A DNA stretch of 35,042 nt from Streptomyces sp. (GTDB lineage Bacteria; Actinomycetota; Actinomycetes; Streptomycetales; Streptomycetaceae), in assembly GCF_031181555.1 (NCBI RefSeq), contig NZ_JAPSKQ010000009.1:12661-47702 (forward strand), written 5' to 3'. Positions 1-11,303 of this stretch are shown here, piece by piece. Under the pieces are notes generated by a model. The model was not told the origin of the DNA. It ran no database searches and saw only the letters and a list, made by a program, of their open reading frames with translations. Within the stretch, counting starts at the first letter, position 1. Each line of letters begins with the position of its first letter. The position numbers and the translations under genes are program-made.

Positions 1-599
1 GCGTTGTCGACGACCCGCTTGTCCGGTACCGCCAACTCGTCGAGTTTCCGCAGGTAGTCGAACTGCCGGCTGTCCGGGTCGCCGAAGCCGACGAACTGCC
101 AGAACAGCGGCAGCCGCGCCGCCTTGCAGAGGTGGCGCTCGGCGGCGAGCCGGTTGACGGGGCCGCCGTCGGTCTGGAAGACGACGAGCGCGGGCGCGGT
201 CGCACCGCTGTCCAGGTAGTGGTCGATGACCGCGTCCATCGCCAGGTGGTAGCTGGTCCTGCCCATGTGCCCGAGCCCGGCCACGATCCGCCCGATGCGC
301 CCCTGGTGGTCGTCGAGGGCGATGTCGGTGACGGCGTCCACGTCGGTCGAGAAGAAGACCACCGGCACGGTGCCGTCGTCGTCGAGGTGCGCGGACAGGC
401 CCAGCACCCGGTCGGCGAGCGCCTGCACGCTGCCGTCCTTGTAGTACGGCTTCATCGAGCCGGAGTAGTCGACGACCAGGTAGACCGCGGCGCGCAGCCC
501 GTCCAGTCCGTGCTCGGCCAGTGACGCGCCGGCGGTCTTGTAGAGGCCGACCAGCGCGGGCGCGGTCTCCTCGATCTTGCGCAGGCTGATCGCGGCCAC
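1..599 (-). CDS. VWA-domain protein (TerF-like), 3' end outside window
   Basis: About 199 N-terminal residues are visible and the C-terminus lies beyond the left edge. The protein has a von Willebrand factor A fold with a complete-looking MIDAS metal site: DYSGS (Asp44, Ser46, Ser48), a Thr near residue 115 in GRTSY, and Asp144 in QTDGG. Such domains bind Mg2+ and partner proteins; the arrangement resembles the VWA proteins found with tellurite-resistance (Ter) systems, so a cytoplasmic protein-binding role is inferred. There is no signal peptide. The GTG start is chosen because a GGGGGAG ribosome site lies about 5 bases upstream and the reading frame begins there. It diverges from the rhomboid gene. 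The exact partner cannot be read from the sequence. Confidence 0.85.
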   Translation of the reverse strand, partial: MAAISLRKIEETAPALVGLYKTAGASLAEHGLDGLRAAVYLVVDYSGSMKPYYKDGSVQALADRVLGLSAHLDDDGTVPVVFFSTDVDAVTDIALDDHQGRIGRIVAGLGHMGRTSYHLAMDAVIDHYLDSGATAPALVVFQTDGGPVNRLAAERHLCKAARLPLFWQFVGFGDPDSRQFDYLRKLDELAVPDKRVVDN

Positions 600-655
600 G
601 TGAACTCCCCCTCGCCCTCACCGGGACCGGCTGCTCGGCCACCGGAACCGGACCC

Positions 656-672
656 GAGGGTACGGCACCCTC
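656..672. promoter_or_regulatory. Short inverted repeat between VWA and rhomboid genes
   Basis: GAGGGT and ACCCTC form a perfect 6-bp inverted repeat with a 5-base spacer in the divergent intergenic region. An AT-rich stretch (around 703-716) follows it and may hold the rhomboid promoter. The repeat is short enough to occur by chance. Confidence 0.2.
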
Positions 673-769
673 ACCCCGCCGCTCCTTCCGTCCACCCGCG
701 TTCGTTATTTTGTTCGCCGCCGCCCCCACCGGCTCAGTCCCGTCCCCGTCCCCCGCAAGGAGCCGGTCC

Positions 770-1699
770 GTGGATCCCGATTCCACCGTCACCACCTGCT
801 ACCGCCACCCCAGGGTGGAGTGCCACGTCCGCTGCACGCGCTGTGAGCGGTACATCTGCCCGGACTGCATGCGCGAGGCGGCCGTGGGCCACCAGTGCCC
901 CGAGTGCGTGAAGGAGGGCGCGCGGTCGATGCGGCAGGCGCGCACCGTGGTGGGCGGCCGGGTCTCGGCGGTGCCCGTGGTGACGTACGTGCTGATCGCG
1001 GTCAATGTGCTGGCGTATCTGGCGGAGTTGGCGCGGCCGGAGATCGTGGACCGGTTCGCGATGCTGGGCGCGGGACTGGTCGGACCGGACGGTGCGCGCT
1101 ACCTGTGGGTCGAGGGCTCGTACTTCGGGGACTACCGGCCGGAAGGGCTGGTGGACGGCGAGTGGTACCGGATGCTGACCGGCGCGTTCCTGCACATGCC
1201 GCCCACCGGGGGGACGTTCGGCGTCTTCCACATCGTGATGAACATGGTGGCGCTGTGGAACCTCGGCCGGCTCGTCGAGCCGATGCTGGGCCGCGTGCAC
1301 TACCTGGCCCTGTATCTGCTGTCGGCGCTGGGCGGTTCGGTGCTGGTGCTGCTGCTCGCGCCCGGGGAAGCCGTGGTCGGGGCGTCCGGGGCGATCTTCG
1401 GAGTGGGTGCCGCATACTACGTCGTGGCGCGGCGGGTCGGCATCGACATGGGCACCGTCAACCGGTTCATGACCGGTCTGCTGCTGTGGCTGGTGGTCTC
1501 CGCGGTGGTCACCTCCTGGGAGGGGCACCTCGGTGGGCTGCTGGCGGGCGGTGCGGTGGCGCTGGTGTTCGCGTACGTGCCGCGGGGGCCGCGCAGGGGC
1601 CTGGTCCAGGCGGCGGCGTGCGTGGGGCTGCTGGTGCTGCTGGTGGCGCTGGCGGCGGTCAAGGTGTCCGAGCTGACGGGTGGAGGGGTTCCCCAGTGA
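770..1699 (+). CDS. Rhomboid family intramembrane serine protease with N-terminal zinc-finger-like domain
   Basis: A 309-residue polytopic membrane protease predicted to cut substrates inside the bilayer. Residues 10-46 carry paired metal ligands (C10/H13, C22/C25, C30/C33, H41/C43/C46) resembling a B-box zinc finger, which would lie in the cytoplasm. The rhomboid core follows: HIVMN (H154, N158), the catalytic serine motif GASGA (Ser206) and the catalytic His in GHLGG (His253), with about six or seven membrane segments. The GTG start is supported by AAGGAG 7 bases upstream; an ATG 60 bases earlier has no such site. The stop overlaps the GTG of the chitosanase-family gene (GTGA), so the two are probably translated together. 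The substrate is unknown. A fused zinc-binding domain is common in actinobacterial rhomboids. Confidence 0.92.
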   Translation: MDPDSTVTTCYRHPRVECHVRCTRCERYICPDCMREAAVGHQCPECVKEGARSMRQARTVVGGRVSAVPVVTYVLIAVNVLAYLAELARPEIVDRFAMLGAGLVGPDGARYLWVEGSYFGDYRPEGLVDGEWYRMLTGAFLHMPPTGGTFGVFHIVMNMVALWNLGRLVEPMLGRVHYLALYLLSALGGSVLVLLLAPGEAVVGASGAIFGVGAAYYVVARRVGIDMGTVNRFMTGLLLWLVVSAVVTSWEGHLGGLLAGGAVALVFAYVPRGPRRGLVQAAACVGLLVLLVALAAVKVSELTGGGVPQ

Positions 1700-2598
1700 A
1701 ACGTTCCGGTGTGCTGTTCCTCGCGGCCCTTCCCGTGATCGCCACGGGGGTGTACTTCGTCATGCCGACGGACTCGGCCGACGCCCCGGCCGTCCCGCCC
1801 GCGGCCACCGCCCAGTCGGCCCGCGAGGACGCCAAGGACCGGGCCGAGCAGGAGCGGGCGGCGGACGACGCGCTCATCGCCGACCTGCCGCCGGGGCTCG
1901 CCGCCCCCGCGAAGAAGGAGCTGGCCCAGCAGCTGGTGGCGAGCGCCGGGCACTCGACCACCGACTGGCGCACCACCTACGGCGCCATCGAGGACCACGG
2001 CGACGGCAGGGGCTACACCGCGGGCATCATCGGCTTCTGCACCGGCACCCACGACCTGCTCACCCTGGTCGAGCGGTACACCAAGGCCCACCCCGACAAC
2101 GGACTGGCCTCCTACCTGCCCGCCCTGCGCGAGGTCGACGGCACCGACTCCCACGAGGGCCTGGACCCCGGCTTCACGGCCGCCTGGCAGGCGGAGGCCA
2201 AGGTACCGGCGTTCCGCAAGGCCCAGGAGGAGGAGCGCGACCGCGTCTACTTCGAACCGGCGGTCCGCCTCGCCAAGCTGGACGGCCTCGGCACGCTGGG
2301 CCAGTTCGTCTACTTCGACGCGATGGTCTTCCACGGCCCCGACCTCGACGCGAACGGCTTCTACGGCCTGCGCGAGCGCGCGATGAAGCAGGCGGAAACG
2401 CCCGCCGAGGGCGGTTCCGAGAAGGCCTACCTGGACGCCTTCCTCGACGTCCGCCGCGAGGCCATGCTGGCCCAGCACCCGGACGGCGACACCTCCCGCG
2501 TCGACACGGCCCAGCGCCGGTTCCTGGACGCCGGGAACCTGGACCTGGACACGCCGCTGGTGTGGGAGATGTACGGGGAGGGCTACACGCTGCCCTGA
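1696..2598 (+). CDS. GH46 chitosanase family protein (CsnB-like), possibly catalytically altered
   Basis: 300 residues. An N-terminal hydrophobic segment (about 6-24) after two basic residues is a signal peptide or membrane anchor. A charged Ala/Glu/Arg-rich linker (about 40-62) follows, then a GH46 domain with the hallmark GDGRGYTAGIIGFC (102-115). GH46 enzymes cut beta-1,4-glucosamine polymers with a general acid Glu and a catalytic Asp (Glu22 and Asp40 of the Streptomyces N174 enzyme). The Asp is present here as Asp103, followed by the Thr that positions water. The segment equivalent to SSAENSS reads ASAGHST, so the Glu appears to be replaced by Gly85. Activity is therefore doubtful unless another acidic residue takes over. 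GTG start with GGAGGGG upstream, overlapping the rhomboid stop. S. coelicolor has a second, anchored-looking GH46 protein (CsnB) in what I recall as the same position. Confidence 0.88.
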   Translation: MKRSGVLFLAALPVIATGVYFVMPTDSADAPAVPPAATAQSAREDAKDRAEQERAADDALIADLPPGLAAPAKKELAQQLVASAGHSTTDWRTTYGAIEDHGDGRGYTAGIIGFCTGTHDLLTLVERYTKAHPDNGLASYLPALREVDGTDSHEGLDPGFTAAWQAEAKVPAFRKAQEEERDRVYFEPAVRLAKLDGLGTLGQFVYFDAMVFHGPDLDANGFYGLRERAMKQAETPAEGGSEKAYLDAFLDVRREAMLAQHPDGDTSRVDTAQRRFLDAGNLDLDTPLVWEMYGEGYTLP

Positions 2599-2605
2599 GC
2601 ATGCG

Positions 2606-2651
2606 ACGGCGCCCGCCCCCTCATCCGGTCGGGGACGGGGGCGGGCGCCGT
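2606..2651. terminator. Bidirectional terminator between chitosanase and gltD
   Basis: A perfect 15-bp GC-rich stem (ACGGCGCCCGCCCCC and its complement) with a 16-base loop begins 8 bases after the chitosanase stop. It sits between convergent genes and can serve both. There is no T-tract, as is usual in streptomycetes. Confidence 0.85.
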
Positions 2652-2719
2652 CTGTGTTCCGTACGCCTTTGTACGGGACGTGCGGGGTGGCGGCCCGCAG
2701 GCCGCCCATGCGTGTTCCG

Positions 2720-4175
2720 TCAGACCGTCAGCGCACGGTCGGTCGGGCGGATCGGGGCCGGCAGCTCGCTCGCCCCGGTGAGGAAGCGGTCGCAGCCGCG
2801 GGCGGCCGAGCGGCCCTCGGCGATCGCCCACACGATGAGCGACTGGCCGCGTCCGGCGTCACCGGCGACGAACACGCCGGGCACGTTGGTCTGGAAGTCG
2901 GCGTCGCGGGCGATGTTGCCGCGCTCGTCGAGCTCCAGGCCGAACTGCTCGACCAGTCCGTTCTCCCGGTCGGTGCCGGTGAAGCCCATGGCGAGGGTGA
3001 CCAGCTGGGCGGGGATCTTGCGCTCGGTGCCCGGCTTCTGGGTCAGCTTGCCGTCGACGAACTCGACCTCGACCAGGTGCAGCCACTGGACGTTGCCGTC
3101 CTCGTCGCCCTCGAAGTGGGTGGTGGAGACGGAGTAGACCCGCTCGCCGCCCTCCTCGTGCGCCGAGGTGACCTTGTACAGCATCGGGAAGGTCGGCCAG
3201 GGCTGGGTGACCGGGTTCCGCTCCTCGTTCGGGCGGGGCATGATCTCCAGCTGGGTGACGGAGGCCGCGCCCTGGCGGTGGGCGGTGCCCACGCAGTCGG
3301 CGCCGGTGTCACCGCCGCCGATCACGACGACGTGCTTGCCCTCGGCCGAGATCGGCGGGGCGACGTAGTCGCCCTCCTGGACCTTGTTGGCGAGCGGCAG
3401 GTACTCCATGGCCTGGTGGATGCCCTTGAGTTCGCGGCCCGGCACCGGCAGGTCGCGCGCGGTGGTGGCGCCGACGGCGAGGACCACGGCGTCGTACCGC
3501 TTGCGCAGCGCGGTCGCCGGCATGTCCCGGCCGATCTCGATGCCGGTGCGGAACTTGGTGCCCTCCGCGCGCATCTGCTCGATACGGCGGTTGATGTGCC
3601 GCTTCTCCATCTTGAACTCGGGGATGCCGTAGCGGAGGAGACCGCCGATGCGGTCGGCCCGCTCGTACACCGCGACCGTGTGACCGGCCCGGGTCAGCTG
3701 CTGGGCGGCGGCCAGGCCCGCGGGGCCCGAGCCGACGACGGCGACGGTCTTGCCGGACAGGCGCTCCGGGATCTGCGGGGCGACGTCCCCGGTCTCCCAC
3801 GCCTTGTCGATGATCGAGACCTCGACGTTCTTGATGGTGACCGGCGGCTGGTTGATGCCGAGCACACACGCCGACTCGCACGGGGCGGGGCACAGCCGGC
3901 CGGTGAACTCCGGGAAGTTGTTGGTCGCGTGCAGGCGCTCGCTCGCCGCCGCCCAGTCCTCGCGGTAGGCGTAGTCGTTCCACTCGGGGATGAGGTTCCC
4001 CAGCGGGCAGCCGTTGTGGCAGAACGGGATGCCGCAGTCCATGCACCGGCTGGCCTGCTTGCTGATGATCGGCAGCAGGGAGCCGGGGACGTAGACCTCG
4101 TTCCAGTCCTTGACGCGTTCCTCGACCGGGCGGGAGGTGGCGACCTCGCGGCCGTGGTTCAGAAAGCCCTTCGGG

Positions 4176-4183
<8 letters not shown>
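2720..4183 (-). CDS. gltD: Glutamate synthase [NADPH] small subunit
   Basis: 487 residues. The beta subunit of GOGAT takes electrons from NADPH through FAD and iron-sulfur clusters and passes them to GltB, which makes glutamate from glutamine and 2-oxoglutarate in the cytoplasm. The N-terminal cluster motif is C47-x2-C50-x4-C55-x3-C59, with a second cysteine group at C98/C102/C106. The FAD-binding loop is GSGPAG (151-156) and the NADPH loop GGGDTG lies near residue 288. The C-terminal FAD motif is [11 protein letters not shown]. Length is normal for the family. The ATG lies inside the end of gltB (8-base overlap), so translation is coupled. The strong hairpin downstream ends the transcript. 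Confidence 0.98.
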
Positions 4184-8774
<4,591 letters not shown>

Positions 8775-8808
8775 CGGCTCTCCCGTCGTCGTCATGTGGC
8801 TGGAAGTA

Positions 8809-8838
8809 CCTCCCAGGCCCTTCGGGCTCTGGGGGAGC
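8809..8838 (-). promoter_or_regulatory. Hairpin in gltB leader just before the start region
   Basis: In the gltB mRNA sense, CTCCCCCAGAGCCC pairs with GGGCCTGGGAG around a 3-base loop, with small bulges. The 3' arm ends in GGGAGG, the ribosome site that would serve the upstream ATG at 8795. It may therefore mask translation initiation or act as an attenuator. It has not been shown to be functional. Confidence 0.4.
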
Positions 8839-8880
8839 AGGTGCCGAGGGACGACGTTGGCCCTCTGCGTGGGGTGCGAA

Positions 8881-8896
8881 ATTTCGTGCAGGTTAC
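8881..8896 (-). promoter_or_regulatory. GlnR-like binding half-box upstream of gltB
   Basis: On the gltB strand the sequence reads GTAAC, six bases, then GAAAT. The streptomycete GlnR a/b site is gTnAC-n6-GaAAc, so one position differs. It lies about 107 bases before the gltB start, a plausible operator distance. No second a/b pair is visible in the expected register, which weakens the call. GlnR control of nitrogen assimilation makes it sensible but unproven. Confidence 0.3.
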
Positions 8897-8940
8897 ATGA
8901 TGGAGCGGTTCTCGGGAACCGGGATAATCCGTTCCATCAT
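8893..8940 (-). CDS. Possible 15-codon leader peptide inside a hairpin, upstream of gltB
   Basis: A mini-frame [15 protein letters not shown] plus stop (TAA) starts at an ATG with GAGG 7 bases upstream. Its whole coding stretch is bracketed by 12-base inverted-repeat arms (8897-8908 and 8929-8940; 11 of 12 match), so the start codon sits in one arm and the stop lies just after the other. The geometry resembles a translated regulatory leader, but the same repeat could be a protein operator. If gltB transcription starts below 8881 the frame would not be transcribed at all. Conservation is unknown. Confidence 0.25.
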   Translation of the reverse strand: MMERIIPVPENRSIM

Positions 8941-9144
8941 GCGGACACCTCGTGGGTCGCGGCGGGGGTTCCGCGCCCGGCGGTGGAAGCTGTGGGGACC
9001 GAGCGGGACAGATCGGTGTCCGTCGGCCGGCGACGGGGCGGGCTCCTTCGTCCGCCCCGCGGGCGCGCCGTCGGCCTCATTGCCCACAGCGCTTACGGCT
9101 CATGCCCGGTGGTCACGCGGCCGAAACCAGCGAGTAACGACTAA

Positions 9145-9164
9145 TTATGCGGTCCGGCGCATAA
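9145..9164. promoter_or_regulatory. Palindrome at the far end of the gltB upstream region
   Basis: TTATGCG and CGCATAA form a perfect 7-bp inverted repeat with a 6-base spacer, in an unusually AT-containing patch 12 bases from the end of the VIT gene. It is shaped like a dimeric-regulator operator for the gltB promoter region. It is too AT-rich and short-stemmed to be a typical terminator here. Confidence 0.35.
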
Positions 9165-9176
9165 GTGCGAGCCGGG

Positions 9177-9908
9177 TCATCCTACGGCCGTTCCGAACAG
9201 CGTGCCCAGGGCGTACGTCACACCGGCCGCCGCGCCACCGAGGGCGAGCTGCCGCAGCCCGCTGTACCACCAGGTCCGCGCCGTCACCTTGGCCACCACC
9301 GCACCGCACAGGAAGAGTCCGAGCAGCGCCAGCAGCACGGCGGGCCACAGACTGCTCGCGCCGAGGAGGTAGGGCAGCACGGGCAGCAGGGCGCCCAGCG
9401 CGAAGGAGCCGAAGCTGGAGACGGCGGCGACGGTGGGCGAGGGGAGGTCGCCGGGGTCGATGCCGAGCTCCTCGCGGGCGTGGATCTCCAGGGCCTGCTC
9501 GGGGTCCCGGGACAGCTGCCGGGCCACCTCGCGGGCCAGCTCCGGTTCGACGCCGCGGGCCTCGTAGAGCGCGGCGAGCTCGGCCTCCTCGTCCTTGGGG
9601 TGCTTGCGCAGCTCGCGGCGCTCGACGTCCAGCTCGGCCTCGACCAGCTCGCGCTGGGAGGCGACGGAGGTGTACTCACCGGCCGCCATGGAGAAGGCGC
9701 CGGCGGCCAGGCCCGCGAGGCCGCTGAGGACGACGGTCTGCTGGCTGACGGAGCCGCCGGCGACACCGGTCATCAGGGCGAGGTTGGAGACCAGGCCGTC
9801 CATCGCACCGAAGACGGCCGGGCGCAGCCAGCCGCCGTTCACGTCCCGGTGCGTGTGATTGTCGCGGTGCGCCTCGTGCAGCACCGCCTCGGTCTCGATG
9901 ATGGCCAT
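9177..9908 (-). CDS. VIT1/CCC1 family Fe(2+)/Mn(2+) transporter
   Basis: 243 residues. The family moves Fe2+ or Mn2+ out of the cytosol. The first membrane pair contains the signatures VFGAMDGLVSNLAL (about 33-46) and FSMAAGEYTS (about 72-81). A Glu-rich cytoplasmic stretch (about 85-150) follows, corresponding to the metal-binding domain of plant VIT1. Three more membrane segments complete a five-helix topology. The ATG is preceded by GGGGGG about 7 bases upstream. The gene is monocistronic: gltB starts about 400 bases beyond its end and the ADP-ribosylglycohydrolase operon diverges from its start. The iron box at 10020-10038 suggests DtxR/IdeR-type (DmdR) control. Which metal is carried cannot be read from sequence. 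Confidence 0.93.
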   Translation of the reverse strand: MAIIETEAVLHEAHRDNHTHRDVNGGWLRPAVFGAMDGLVSNLALMTGVAGGSVSQQTVVLSGLAGLAAGAFSMAAGEYTSVASQRELVEAELDVERRELRKHPKDEEAELAALYEARGVEPELAREVARQLSRDPEQALEIHAREELGIDPGDLPSPTVAAVSSFGSFALGALLPVLPYLLGASSLWPAVLLALLGLFLCGAVVAKVTARTWWYSGLRQLALGGAAAGVTYALGTLFGTAVG

Positions 9909-10019
9909 GACGCGTCCCCCCGGGGAGCTTGAGCCGAGCCCTTCCGAGCTCTCTTTGGACTGGTTCTACTTTTCGACGACTCCCAATGTACGCCGCGAAA
10001 TTCTCCGCCGCCAGCAAGG

Positions 10020-10038
10020 AAAGGCTGGGCTAACCTGC
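10020..10038. promoter_or_regulatory. DtxR/IdeR-type iron box in the VIT upstream region
   Basis: Thirteen of 19 positions match the palindromic iron box TTAGGTTAGSCTAACCTAA, including AGG on one side and the unbroken core GSCTAACCT on the other. It lies in the 282-base divergent spacer, 112 bases upstream of the VIT start. An iron or manganese regulator site next to a metal transporter makes biological sense. The other divergent operon could also be the target. Confidence 0.5.
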
Positions 10039-10157
10039 GGTTTTACGGATTCTGCTCGGTTGTGTGAAGGGCTGCTCACATGTCGACCGGGTGACGCTGG
10101 GGCTCATGAGGCTGCGCGGAGCACCGCACCGGGGACAGTTCCGCAAAGGGCCTCGCG

Positions 10158-10180
10158 CCTCTCGGGGCGCCCCTGAGAGG
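10158..10180 (+). promoter_or_regulatory. 5'-UTR hairpin partly covering the ribosome site of the first ADP-ribosylglycohydrolase gene
   Basis: CCTCTC-GGGG and CCCC-T-GAGAGG pair into a 10-bp stem with a one-base bulge. The last bases of the 3' arm (AGG) are the start of the AGGAGAG ribosome site (10178-10184). The structure could limit translation of the operon's first gene. It may equally be chance in GC-rich DNA. Confidence 0.3.
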
Positions 10181-10190
10181 AGAGCCGCGC

Positions 10191-11303
10191 ATGGCATCGA
10201 CCGCCCGCACCCCCTCGGTCCCGGCGCTCGGGAACGCCATCGGGCTCCGCGAACGGGCCCGCGGCGCGCTGCTCGGCCTGGCCGTCGGCGACGCCCTGGG
10301 CGCCCCGGCCGAGAACATGAAGCCCTCCGACATCCGTGCGGTCTGGGGCCGCATCACGGGATACGTCACGGACCGCCCCGCGGGCACGGACGACACCGAG
10401 TACGCGATCTTCTCCGGCCTGCTGCTGGCCCGGCACGGCCACGCGCTCACCCCGGCGCATGTCGAGGCGGCCTGGCACGAGCTGATCGCCGACCGTGCCG
10501 AGGGCCCCTTCCGGGGCGCCGGTTTCAGCGAGCGCGGCACGCTGGAGAACCTGCGCCGGGGACTGACCGCGCCCATCTCCGCCCAGCACCGGCACGCCTG
10601 GAGCGACGGGCTGGCGATGCGGGCGGCGCCCTGCGGGGTCTTCGCGGCCGGCCGTCCCGACGAGGCGGCCCGGCTGGCGGCCGTCGACGGCTCGGTCAGC
10701 CACGACGGCGAGGGCATCTACGGCGGGCAGGCGGTCGCCGCGGGCGTCGCGGCGGCGATGGCCGGAGCCCCGGTGGTCGCGGTCGTGGCCTCCGCCCTGG
10801 CGGTGGTCCCGGACGACTCCTGGACCGCCCGCTCACTGCGCCGCGCCGTCACCGCGGCCCACCTCGGCGAACGCGCGGTCCGCTCGGCGGTCGTGATCGG
10901 CGGCTACCCCTGGACCGACCTGGCCCCCGAGGCGGTCGCCCTCGCCTTCGGCGCGTACGCGGCGGCCGACGGCGACTTCGAGCAGGCGGTGCTGACGGCC
11001 GTCAACATGGGGCGCGACGCCGACACCACGGCGGCGGTCGCGGGCGCCCTGGCGGGCGCGACGCAGGGCGCCCGCGCGATCCCGGAGCCCTGGGCGGCCG
11101 CCATCGGCCCGGCCCGCGGCAGCTGCCTCCCGGCGATGGCGGGACACCACGTCCTGGACATCGCGGACCTGCTGGCGCCGGACGGGGACGGGGAGCGGGA
11201 CACGGCGGGGTGCGCGCCGGGCGAGACGCCGCTGCGGGGCGACGAGCCGGCCCCGGACACCTTCGTCCTGGTGGCGGACGACACGACGGAGGCCCCTTCA
11301 TGA
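10191..11303 (+). CDS. ADP-ribosylglycohydrolase family protein, paralogue 1
   Basis: 370 residues of the all-helical DraG/ARH fold, whose members remove ADP-ribose from proteins or small molecules using two Mg2+ ions. Signatures are GLAVGDALGAP (29-39), the metal motif TDD (T66, D67, D68) and the C-terminal metal motif RDADT (D276, D278, T279), so the binuclear site looks complete. The last 45 or so residues are acidic and probably disordered. The start has AGGAG 8 bases upstream. It leads an operon of six genes; its stop overlaps the next start (ATGA). Substrate is unknown: there is no nitrogenase or DraT toxin-like partner here, so regulation of nitrogenase is unlikely. Confidence 0.92.
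   Translation: MASTARTPSVPALGNAIGLRERARGALLGLAVGDALGAPAENMKPSDIRAVWGRITGYVTDRPAGTDDTEYAIFSGLLLARHGHALTPAHVEAAWHELIADRAEGPFRGAGFSERGTLENLRRGLTAPISAQHRHAWSDGLAMRAAPCGVFAAGRPDEAARLAAVDGSVSHDGEGIYGGQAVAAGVAAAMAGAPVVAVVASALAVVPDDSWTARSLRRAVTAAHLGERAVRSAVVIGGYPWTDLAPEAVALAFGAYAAADGDFEQAVLTAVNMGRDADTTAAVAGALAGATQGARAIPEPWAAAIGPARGSCLPAMAGHHVLDIADLLAPDGDGERDTAGCAPGETPLRGDEPAPDTFVLVADDTTEAPS

Noticed and set aside
132..524. A 130-residue plus-strand frame at the left edge
   Set aside because: It is the reverse of the VWA gene, which shows a clear DxSxS motif and start.
8893..9087. A 64-residue minus-strand frame extending the mini-frame upstream
   Set aside because: Its upstream portion is Arg/Pro-rich without a ribosome site. 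Only the last 15 codons have GAGG placed suitably, so the short form is listed instead, at low confidence.
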